This document shows positions 1 to 6,664 of a stretch of DNA of 10,650 nt, one piece after another. Both the position numbers and the translations under genes were made by a program. The notes below the pieces were generated by a model. The model worked only from the letters and a program-made list of their open reading frames with translations, did no database searches and was not told the origin of the DNA. Each line of letters begins with the position of its first letter. The stretch's first letter is position 1. This DNA comes from Coxiellaceae bacterium (GTDB lineage Bacteria; Pseudomonadota; Gammaproteobacteria; Coxiellales; Coxiellaceae), in assembly GCA_014238445.1 (NCBI GenBank), contig JABABC010000269.1, positions 1 through 10,650 of the forward strand, written 5' to 3'.

Positions 1-439
1 CAAATGGAGATTCTTCCACATCAGAAATATGGCGAAATGCTAATCGGCTTGCAATTTCAGGGCTGATGTAGCGCTGCCCTGCATGAACCGCCTTAATCGC
101 TTGAATCATTTCTTTCATGGTGGCATTTTTAGTCAGGTAGCCTGAAGCACCAACCCCTAATAAGCGAGCCGGGTAAATATCATTATTACAGATTGTAACA
201 ACTAACACTTTAATTGTGGGGTCCATCAGCAAGAGCTTACGAGTGGCTTCAAAGCCGCCAATGCCTGGCATTTTCACATCCATTAACACAACATCAGGCT
301 TGAGCTTTCGCCCTAACTGAAGCGCCTCCTCTCCACTGCAGGCTTCACTGACAACATTAATACCCGGCACATCATCGAGAATTCGTCGAATCCCCGAACG
401 CACTAGATCATGATCATCTACGAGCAGCACATTTATCAC
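1..439 (-). CDS. gacA: UvrY/GacA/LetA-type response regulator, partial (3' end outside window)
   Basis: Only the first 146 codons are in the window; the C-terminal LuxR-type DNA-binding helix-turn-helix expected in this family lies beyond position 1. The visible part is a complete CheY-like receiver. It starts MINVLLVDDHDLVRSGIRRI, nearly the same as E. coli UvrY, with the acidic pair D8/D9, phospho-acceptor D54 in VLMDVKMPG, T82, and K104 in GYLTKNA. In the family it is phosphorylated by a BarA/GacS/LetS hybrid kinase and activates small RNAs that titrate CsrA, switching growth phase or virulence. The start is a GTG at 439, chosen because the UvrY N-terminus aligns exactly from there; TAGG lies about 7 bases upstream. 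A second GTG is codon 4. The gene begins only 41 bp after the 3' CCA of the tRNA-Ser gene on the same strand, so it may be read from the tRNA promoter. The UvrY/GacA subfamily is clear; which ortholog name applies is less certain. Confidence 0.9.
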   Translation of the reverse strand, partial: MINVLLVDDHDLVRSGIRRILDDVPGINVVSEACSGEEALQLGRKLKPDVVLMDVKMPGIGGFEATRKLLLMDPTIKVLVVTICNNDIYPARLLGVGASGYLTKNATMKEMIQAIKAVHAGQRYISPEIASRLAFRHISDVEESPF

Positions 440-480
440 AAGCAGGCCTAACCTTAGATATCAATATTAAAATTCAGCGT

Positions 481-568
481 TGGCGGAGAGACAGGGATTC
501 GAACCCTGGGAGGTGTGACCCTCAACGGTTTTCAAGACCGCCGCTTTCGACCACTCAGCCATCTCTCC
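481..568 (-). tRNA. tRNA-Ser, anticodon UGA
   Basis: An 88-nt class II tRNA with encoded CCA. Acceptor strands GGAGAGA and TCTCTCC pair and are followed by discriminator G and CCA (complement of 481-483). The D arm begins TGGCTGAG. The anticodon stem GCGGT/ACCGT holds loop CTTGAAA, with anticodon TGA complementary to 532-534. The long variable arm (GAGG...CCTC) is typical of serine tRNAs, and the T arm is CAGGG-TTCGAAT-CCCTG. It decodes UCN serine codons, mainly UCA. It lies downstream of serS (170 bp) and just upstream of the response-regulator gene, all on the minus strand. I see no convincing intrinsic terminator on either side. Confidence 0.97.
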
Positions 569-738
569 TCAACCAATACTTGAAAGCTTTCCAGCCCTCA
601 AATTCGCCACCAAATGTAGCAAAATGTTTTCGCCCTGTATACCTTTATCGTAAGATTACTACCTCATGAAGAGGCAAACAATTATCTCCATCGTAACGAA
701 CCACAAACCAAGAAGCAAATCGTCAAAAAAGTGTTCAG
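569..738. other. Spacer between serS and tRNA-Ser
   Basis: 170 bp without an open frame that looks coding. On the minus strand a T6 run follows the serS stop codon within 20 bases but no stable hairpin precedes it, so it is not a good intrinsic terminator. A 4-bp stem (CCTC/GAGG) near 662-674 is too weak to call. I could not find a clear -35/-10 pair for the tRNA; a TATACA at about 637-642 (minus) has no usable -35. Co-transcription of the tRNA with serS is possible. Confidence 0.4.
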
Positions 739-2019
739 CTAAGGGGCTTCAATCACCTCCATGCCCTGCATGTAAGGTCGCAACACGTGAGGCACCGCAA
801 TAGAGCCATCAGCTTGTTGATAATTTTCCATCACCGCCACTAACGCACGACCAACAGCCAAACCAGAGCCATTTAATGTGTGCACTAAAGCCGGCTTGTT
901 CGTAGCAGGATCACGATAACGCAACTTCATTCGACGAGACTGGAAATCTGTACAATTGCTACAAGATGAAATTTCACGATAAGCAGCCTGCCCAGGTAGC
1001 CAGACTTCGATATCATACGTTTTAGTAGCGGAAAATCCGGTATCACCTTCACACAACACCACCAAACGATAAGGCAGCTCTAATTGCTGCAAAATAGCTT
1101 CTGCATGCAAAGTAATGGCTTTAAGTGCTTCACCTGAATCCTCGGGACGAACAATGTGTACCATCTCAACTTTTTCAAATTGGTGTACACGAATCATACC
1201 GCGAGTATCACGACCATAAGAACCAGCCTCACTCCGAAAACACGGCGTGTGACCAACGTATTGCAACGGCAGCTCAGCTGCATCTAATATCTCATCACGA
1301 TGCAAATTCGCAATTGGCACTTCAGCTGTAGGAATCAAATGAAGTTGACTGTCACCCTCGATAGAAAAAATATCCTCTGCAAACTTAGGCAGCTGCCCTG
1401 TGCCTTGCAAAGAATCTGAATGCACTAGGTACGGCACATACACCTCACGATACCCATGCTGCTGCGTATGTACATCTAACATGAATTGAGCCAAAGCTCG
1501 CTGAAGACGCGCTAACGGACCCTGCAAGACCACAAAGCGCGAACCTGACAGCTTGGCGGCACGCTCCATGTCCAAGTCACCAGTGATCTCACCCAGCTCG
1601 ACGTGGTCCCGAGCCGCAAAATCAAATTCCCGTGGCACCCCCCAACGCCTGACTTCGATATTATCAGCGTCAGACCGACCAGCTGGCACAGAGTCATTTA
1701 ATATATTAGGTATCATCAGCTGAAAAGCCAGTAGTTCCTGCTGCAATGCATCTAACTCAGCCTCTTGCTGCTTTAGCACTTCATTCACACGCGCCATTTC
1801 AGTCATAATAACTGAGACATCATCACCCTTCGCTTTGGCTTGACCAATGGCCTTCGAATTGTGATTGCGTTCAGCTTGTAGTGCCTGAGTAGCCGCTTGC
1901 AACTCAGAGCGCTTAGCTTCCATGGCGGCACAAGCTGTAACATCCAACTGATAACCTCGTCGTTGCAGCTGTTCGGCCACTAGAGATGTTTCATTGCGCA
2001 AACGTTTAGGGTCTAACAT
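739..2019 (-). CDS. serS: Serine--tRNA ligase
   Basis: A 426-residue class II aminoacyl-tRNA synthetase, the usual length for bacterial SerRS. It activates serine with ATP and charges tRNA-Ser (and tRNA-Sec where present) in the cytoplasm as a homodimer. Residues about 27-105 form the charged, Gln/Leu-rich antiparallel coiled-coil arm that grips the long variable arm of tRNA-Ser. The catalytic core carries the serine-pocket TAE at 231-233, motif 2 FRSEAGSYGRDTRGM at 261-275, and motif 3 GSGLAVGRALVAVMENYQ at 384-401. The ATG at 2019 is preceded by AAGGAT about 5 bases upstream, a good Shine-Dalgarno site. It follows lolA by 60 bp. In E. coli rarA lies between lolA and serS and is absent here. 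One of its substrate tRNAs is encoded 170 bp downstream on the same strand. Confidence 0.98.
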   Translation of the reverse strand: MLDPKRLRNETSLVAEQLQRRGYQLDVTACAAMEAKRSELQAATQALQAERNHNSKAIGQAKAKGDDVSVIMTEMARVNEVLKQQEAELDALQQELLAFQLMIPNILNDSVPAGRSDADNIEVRRWGVPREFDFAARDHVELGEITGDLDMERAAKLSGSRFVVLQGPLARLQRALAQFMLDVHTQQHGYREVYVPYLVHSDSLQGTGQLPKFAEDIFSIEGDSQLHLIPTAEVPIANLHRDEILDAAELPLQYVGHTPCFRSEAGSYGRDTRGMIRVHQFEKVEMVHIVRPEDSGEALKAITLHAEAILQQLELPYRLVVLCEGDTGFSATKTYDIEVWLPGQAAYREISSCSNCTDFQSRRMKLRYRDPATNKPALVHTLNGSGLAVGRALVAVMENYQQADGSIAVPHVLRPYMQGMEVIEAP

Positions 2020-2079
2020 AGAGGATCCTTAGCGTAAAAAAGTGAAGCATAGTAAACCATAAAGTCTATAAATTGCCAA

Positions 2080-2742
2080 TCACGAGCCCGGTGATGAGGA
2101 AACTTTAAGAATATCAATCCCTGGCTGATTGGGATTAAACATAAACTGCGCATCGGGGATCGGTTGATTTAAAACAATCTTTGAAAAAGAAAACGTCGTG
2201 GTTTGCCCCAAATTATTATCTGACAGAATTTGAACTAATCGGTCTTTTTTAAACGTGAGCTGAATGACAAAAAAAGTAGCATCAGGATCCTTTGCGGTCA
2301 GCTCAAATTGTAACTGATGAGAACCCGCCACAGAAGGCAGTGCTTTAATCACAAAGTAATGACTTAATGCGTCACCCTTACCCACTAAAATATCCGCAGG
2401 GTTCATTTGCCCTGGACCACTCACTGGACGCTCAGTAGCTTGAGCCAAATCCACGTCATAAACCCACAGGTGATTCTTCACACCAATTAACTGTTGATGA
2501 TTGGGCGTTAATGTTTCCCAGAAAAAATAGTCAGGCTTTTTAATCATCACCCGACCCTGAGAAGTAGACACAGGCACGCCCTGACTGCTCACCGTGCGCT
2601 GCTCAAACTGTGCTGAATAGGTTTGGTAATGCTGCAATAAGGACGCCAAGGTTGCCTCAGCATCAGCCTCAGCAGCATAACATCCATTAACACCCAGCAA
2701 GAAGATTAAGCCACAACTCAACCATCGATATATATACATCAC
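2080..2742 (-). CDS. lolA: Outer-membrane lipoprotein carrier LolA
   Basis: A 220-residue periplasmic chaperone that takes lipoproteins from the LolCDE transporter and hands them to LolB at the outer membrane. Residues 1-24 look like a signal peptide: short positive start, hydrophobic WLSCGLIFLLGV, and a cut near CYA/AEAD. The mature part shows the family's YSAQFEQR segment (42-49), a GRVMIKKPDYFFWE strand (63-76), VYDVDLAQ (94-101) and the closing PGID near 207-210. The frame can start at GTG (2742) or the adjacent ATG (2739). AGGGG, which overlaps the ftsK stop codon, lies 6 or 9 bases upstream of these, so either could be used and translation is probably coupled to ftsK. An oddity is Cys21 in VNGC, a loose lipobox; a Cys before the AxA-like site may be chance. 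ftsK-lolA order is conserved in gammaproteobacteria. Confidence 0.93.
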   Translation of the reverse strand: MMYIYRWLSCGLIFLLGVNGCYAAEADAEATLASLLQHYQTYSAQFEQRTVSSQGVPVSTSQGRVMIKKPDYFFWETLTPNHQQLIGVKNHLWVYDVDLAQATERPVSGPGQMNPADILVGKGDALSHYFVIKALPSVAGSHQLQFELTAKDPDATFFVIQLTFKKDRLVQILSDNNLGQTTTFSFSKIVLNQPIPDAQFMFNPNQPGIDILKVSSSPGS

Positions 2743-2751
2743 AATAAGCCC

Positions 2752-5154
2752 CTATGAAACTGGTGGCGGCGCTAAGACTTCTCGGCTACCATTATTTTCC
2801 ATTGCACTGACAACACCACTTTTCTCCATCGCCTCAACAATACATGCTGAACGATTATAACCAATTTTGAAACGTCGCTGAATGCTAGAAACAGACACCT
2901 TACGTGCCTGAGTAATAAACTCAACAGCTTCATCGTAGTATTCATCCTGCTCAGCATCGGGGCCCAACTCAGCGGCTTGAGTATAACCCGATGGATCGAT
3001 AGCAACGGTATCATTCAAAACATCATCAAGGTAGCAAGGCTCTCCTTGCGCTTTAAGCGCAGACACAACACGATGCACCTCGTCATCAGAAACATAAGCC
3101 CCATGCACACGGACAGGCAGCCCTGTTCCCGGAGCCAAGTAAAGCATATCACCATAGCCCAATAATTGATCAGCGCCTTGTTGATCCAAGATCGTTCGAG
3201 AATCAATCTTAGACGATACCTGAAATGCAATCCGACTCGGTATATTGGCTTTAATCAAACCAGTAATGACATCAACCGAAGGACGCTGCGTTGCAAAGAT
3301 TAAATGAACACCAGCCGCACGTGCCTTTTGAGCTAACCGAGCGATCAATGTCTCTACTTTCTTACCAACAACCACCATCATGTCAGCAAACTCATCTGCA
3401 ATCACAACAATTTGAGGCAGTTCTTCTAACTCTGGCACTCCCTCATTCCCCGCATCCTTTAATAACGGATCCAATAAAGGTGCTCCGCGTTTACGGGCTT
3501 GTTTCACTTTTGAATTATACCCAGCAATATTACGCACACCTAGCGACGCCATTAAACGATAACGACGCTCCATCTCCATCACACACCAACGCAATGCCAC
3601 TGCAGCATCTTTCATATCAGTTACAACGGGGGTTAATAAATGCGGAATGCCGTCATAAACGGCTAATTCTAACATTTTAGGATCAATCAGAATCATACGA
3701 AGCTGTTCTGGAGACGCCTTGTAAAGCAAACTGAGCAGCATGGCATTGAGACTCACAGATTTACCCGAACCCGTTGTACCAGCCACTAATAAATGCGGCA
3801 TTTTTGCTAGATCCACAACCACTGGGTGACCTGCGATATCTTTACCCAAGGCTAATGATAAAGGCGAACGAGCATTTTCATATTGCTGTGAAGCTAATAC
3901 ATCATGCAATGCAACGTCTTCTCTTCGATCATTAGGAAGCTCCAACCCAATCACTGACTTACCAGGTATTACTTCAACAATACGCACACTGACAACAGAC
4001 AGAGAGCGTGCTAAATCTTTGACTAAAGCAGAGATCTTGCTCACTTTGGTGCCAGCCGCCAATGTCATCTCATAACGTGTCACTACCGGGCCCGGGTAGA
4101 CTGAAACCACTCTGACGGACACCCCAAAATCAGCTAAACGCTCCTCTACCTCTTTCGAACGCGCCTCCAAGTACTGACTATTATATTCGGCCCGTTTGCT
4201 TTTTGTCGGCTTATCCAGCAGCGATAATTTTGGAATCACCGAGCTCTTCTTGTAACGCGGCACCCCTGATGTTGAACGAGCAACCTTAGTGGGAGCAACA
4301 GATAAAGTGGGCTCTAATTTTTCAATATTCAGCTGCGGTGCTGAGCCTATCTCGGAAACCATGACCTGCGTCTGTTGGCTATCAATAGAATGGCGAGGCC
4401 ACACAGTCACCCGAGAAATCAAGGCTTTTACTCTTTTGGAGGTCGACCGGTATAGCGCCACCCATTGCTCTCGCAAACCATCCCACCAATGCCAGTGGGT
4501 CAAGTGATATTTTAACCACGTTGAGCCTTTCCATGTCCAAACGCCTAGCTTTTCAATCAGAAACAACCAGGACAGTCCGGAAAATAAGGTTATGCCAACA
4601 AAGAAAAGTGCACTTAATACAATAGTTGACCCAATGCGATTAAAAAAAACTAAACTATAATAAGCAATCGACGCGCCTAATACTCCACCGGAAGTATGGG
4701 GCAAAGAAAACGGAGGCAAAGACCAATACATCGCAATTAATGAAGAACCGGATACCAACAAGACAAGAAACCCCACAAGCTTAATGATGATCAAAGGATA
4801 ACGAAAGGGTGTCGACGCGCCTGAACGATGGCGATGATAATAGAGTAGCCAAGTACTATAACAAAGGATCACCGGTAACACATAAGCCATATAACCCAAA
4901 AAAAACAAGACCACATCGGCCAACCAAGCACCCACTCGACCACCCGCATTGGCAATAGAAGCCACTGCAGAGCTATGAGACCAACCAGGATCCGAGTAAT
5001 GATAACTGACCAAAGACACCCACAAAAAGATCGACAAGGTGATAGAAAACAATAACAGCCCTTCTTTCAAACGAAAAGTAAATAAAGCTGAAGCATCTTG
5101 TAGACTCAAATCCTGAGAGCTCGATGGCTTCTTTCGTTTTGCTTTTTTAGTCAA
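2752..5154 (-). CDS. ftsK: DNA translocase FtsK
   Basis: An 800-residue septal DNA pump that moves chromosomes toward dif and activates XerCD during division. The N-terminus has about four membrane segments (roughly 33-51, 78-104, 119-144, 163-200). A linker of ~120 residues follows, far shorter than in the 1329-residue E. coli protein but normal for many bacteria. The motor domain holds Walker A GTTGSGKS (459-466), Walker B IVVIADEFAD (582-591) and the ATQRPSVDVITG segment (621-632). The C-terminal winged helix (about 735-795, with FKIGYNRSA) is the gamma domain that reads KOPS and contacts XerD. The start is TTG at 5154: an in-frame TAA lies four codons upstream and AAGGA sits 6 bases before the TTG, so no other start fits. 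lolA follows after 9 bp. The gene diverges from trxB. Confidence 0.97.
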   Translation of the reverse strand: MTKKAKRKKPSSSQDLSLQDASALFTFRLKEGLLLFSITLSIFLWVSLVSYHYSDPGWSHSSAVASIANAGGRVGAWLADVVLFFLGYMAYVLPVILCYSTWLLYYHRHRSGASTPFRYPLIIIKLVGFLVLLVSGSSLIAMYWSLPPFSLPHTSGGVLGASIAYYSLVFFNRIGSTIVLSALFFVGITLFSGLSWLFLIEKLGVWTWKGSTWLKYHLTHWHWWDGLREQWVALYRSTSKRVKALISRVTVWPRHSIDSQQTQVMVSEIGSAPQLNIEKLEPTLSVAPTKVARSTSGVPRYKKSSVIPKLSLLDKPTKSKRAEYNSQYLEARSKEVEERLADFGVSVRVVSVYPGPVVTRYEMTLAAGTKVSKISALVKDLARSLSVVSVRIVEVIPGKSVIGLELPNDRREDVALHDVLASQQYENARSPLSLALGKDIAGHPVVVDLAKMPHLLVAGTTGSGKSVSLNAMLLSLLYKASPEQLRMILIDPKMLELAVYDGIPHLLTPVVTDMKDAAVALRWCVMEMERRYRLMASLGVRNIAGYNSKVKQARKRGAPLLDPLLKDAGNEGVPELEELPQIVVIADEFADMMVVVGKKVETLIARLAQKARAAGVHLIFATQRPSVDVITGLIKANIPSRIAFQVSSKIDSRTILDQQGADQLLGYGDMLYLAPGTGLPVRVHGAYVSDDEVHRVVSALKAQGEPCYLDDVLNDTVAIDPSGYTQAAELGPDAEQDEYYDEAVEFITQARKVSVSSIQRRFKIGYNRSACIVEAMEKSGVVSAMENNGSREVLAPPPVS

Positions 5155-5209
5155 TGGCTTTCCTTATACCTGGCAATCACTGTAACTGTACTATTATTGC
5201 TGACGACTC

Positions 5210-5239
5210 ATTATACGATGGAACCATACTGCGCAACAA
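5210..5239 (-). promoter_or_regulatory. Candidate sigma-70 promoter for ftsK-lolA-serS
   Basis: On the minus strand a perfect -10 TATAAT (complement of 5210-5215) lies 18 bp after TTGTTG (complement of 5234-5239, three of six matches to TTGACA). It would give a leader of about 45-50 nt before the TTG start of ftsK. The -10 is strong by sequence, the -35 is weak. Confidence 0.45.
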
Positions 5240-5279
5240 TATGAAAAGAATGGAATTTTAGCATAATACCAAACAAGTG

Positions 5280-5307
5280 TTGCAGATCAAGTTAAAATCA
5301 GCATAAT
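5280..5307 (+). promoter_or_regulatory. Candidate sigma-70 promoter for trxB
   Basis: TTGCAG at 5280-5285 and CATAAT at 5302-5307 (five of six matches to TATAAT) are separated by 16 bp. Initiation would fall near 5314, giving a leader of about 38 nt before the trxB ATG. The -35 match is poor, so this remains a candidate. Confidence 0.4.
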
Positions 5308-5351
5308 GAGTAGCTCAATCTCTAGCGCATATTTCACGCACAGGTATCATA

Positions 5352-6320
5352 ATGACAAAACCAAAACACTCACCTCTATTGATTCTTGGTTCAGGGCCTG
5401 CCGGCCATACAGCGGCCATCTATGCAACAAGAGCAAACCTATCCCCCACCCTAGTCACAGGCATTGAGCAAGGCGGGCAGCTGACCACAACCACAGAAGT
5501 GGAAAACTGGCCTGGCGGCCACCCCACACTGCAGGGCCCCGAATTGATGCAAAATATGCTCGAACATACCGAGCGACTTAATTGTGATATCGTTTTTGAT
5601 CACATTAAACAATGCAACCTAGAACAAAGACCTTTCAAACTCAGTGGCGATAATCATGAATACACCTGCGATGCCCTCATTATTGCAACAGGCGCTTCAG
5701 CTCGCTATCTAGGGCTACCATCAGAAGAAGCATTCAAAGGCAAAGGTGTCTCTGCCTGCGCAACCTGTGATGGTTTTTTCTATCGCAACAAGAAAGTGGC
5801 TGTTATTGGTGGAGGCAATACGGCTGTTGAAGAAGCCCTTTACCTATCTAACATTGCCTCCGAAGTGGTTGTTGTGCATCGTCGCGATCAATTTCGATCC
5901 GAAAAAATATTAGCGAACAGACTGTTAGAAAAGGCAAATAACGGTAACGTCACAATTATTTGGGACCATGTTCTAGAAGAAGTGCTCGGCGATAATACTG
6001 GCGTCACAGGCATGACACTCCAATCGGTTAAAACACAAGAGCAACAATCCGTTGATCTAGCGGGTATCTTTATTGCTATTGGTCATACACCGAACACTAG
6101 TATTTTTAAAGATCAAGTTATTATGGACAAATCAGGCTATATACAAACACAATCAGGGGCTCACGGAAACCTGACAGCCACTAGTACTCCTGGTGTATTT
6201 GCTGCAGGCGATGTATCTGACCCCATATATCGGCAAGCCGTGACATCTGCAGGGAGCGGCTGTATGGCGGCACTAGATGCTGAAAAATTTCTTGATAATT
6301 TAGCTGCTTCGCAGCAATGA
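5352..6320 (+). CDS. trxB: Thioredoxin reductase (NADPH)
   Basis: A 322-residue low-molecular-weight thioredoxin reductase, the typical bacterial length. It uses NADPH and FAD to reduce thioredoxin in the cytoplasm. Visible in order are FAD-binding GSGPAG (13-18), the GGQLTTTTEVENWPG stretch (41-55), the redox-active CATC at 136-139 followed by DGFFYR, NADPH-binding GGGNTAVEEA (153-162) with HRRDQFRS (176-183), and the second FAD segment GVFAAGD (281-287) followed by RQAVTSAGSG. All catalytic residues are present. AGG about 8 bases before the ATG is a modest ribosome site. The gene diverges from ftsK and precedes infA. In E. coli trxB lies between cydDC and lrp, both missing here, so it now sits directly beside ftsK and infA. 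Confidence 0.97.
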   Translation: MTKPKHSPLLILGSGPAGHTAAIYATRANLSPTLVTGIEQGGQLTTTTEVENWPGGHPTLQGPELMQNMLEHTERLNCDIVFDHIKQCNLEQRPFKLSGDNHEYTCDALIIATGASARYLGLPSEEAFKGKGVSACATCDGFFYRNKKVAVIGGGNTAVEEALYLSNIASEVVVVHRRDQFRSEKILANRLLEKANNGNVTIIWDHVLEEVLGDNTGVTGMTLQSVKTQEQQSVDLAGIFIAIGHTPNTSIFKDQVIMDKSGYIQTQSGAHGNLTATSTPGVFAAGDVSDPIYRQAVTSAGSGCMAALDAEKFLDNLAASQQ

Positions 6321-6331
6321 TAATCCAGCGA

Positions 6332-6380
6332 TAACAGGCTTGATTCAACTCAGGATATCAGGCATGATTGTCGCCTGTTA
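6332..6380 (+). repeat. Inverted repeat with an alternative inner stem, trxB-infA spacer
   Basis: TAACAGGC at 6332-6339 is repeated in perfect inverted form as GCCTGTTA at 6373-6380, with a 33-nt loop. A second CAGGC at 6359-6363 can also pair with the same GCCTG (9-nt loop), giving two mutually exclusive stems. The two CAGGC copies lie in near-identical 11-mers (6335-6345 and 6359-6369, one mismatch) 24 bp apart. No T-run follows, so it is not a standard intrinsic terminator. The role is unknown; it could be a leader structure before infA or an operator-like repeat. Confidence 0.4.
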
Positions 6381-6414
6381 ATTGACCTAATCACCTTATC
6401 ACTGAGACTATAGT

Positions 6415-6657
6415 ATGGCTAAAGAAGATCAAATTGAAATGCAAGGCACTGTTATGGAAGTGCTGCCGAATACCAATTTTCGCGTTGAACTTGACAATGG
6501 GCACACCATTAAAGCTCATATCTCCGGGAAAATTAGAAAAAACTATATTCGCATTTTAACGGGTGATCGAGTGACTGTTGAACTTACACCTTATGATCTT
6601 TCTGTAGGGCGCATCACATTCCGCGAAGCTGGTCGAAAAGCACCCCCGACGGAGTAA
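6415..6657 (+). CDS. infA: Translation initiation factor IF-1
   Basis: An 80-residue OB-fold protein that binds the 30S A site and assists IF-2 and IF-3 during initiation. Residues 1-68 align almost without gaps to E. coli IF-1: MAKEDQIEMQGTV, LPNTNFRVELDNG, AHISGKIRKNYIRILTGDRV and VELTPYDLSVGRI. The tail AGRKAPPTE makes it about 8 residues longer than the 72-residue E. coli protein. The ATG at 6415 is fixed by the universal MAKED start; the ribosome site is weak (GAG about 9 bases upstream). It follows trxB by 94 bp and converges on clpA with 7 bp between stops. infA next to clpA is an old gammaproteobacterial pairing; the usual aat neighbour is missing. Confidence 0.97.
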   Translation: MAKEDQIEMQGTVMEVLPNTNFRVELDNGHTIKAHISGKIRKNYIRILTGDRVTVELTPYDLSVGRITFREAGRKAPPTE

Positions 6658-6664
6658 CGCACCG

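Noticed and set aside
3291..3680. 129-codon plus-strand frame inside ftsK
   Set aside because: It is antisense to the FtsK motor domain, which is fully conserved on the other strand; the long antisense frame is explained by codon bias.
6303..6315. GCTGC-TTC-GCAGC hairpin at the end of trxB as a terminator
   Set aside because: Only a 5-bp stem, inside the coding region, with no following T-run.
6381..6413. TTGACC and TATAGT before infA as a promoter
   Set aside because: The two hexamers are 21 bp apart and TATAGT touches the ATG, which would put the transcription start inside the gene; at 17 bp spacing no -10 is seen.
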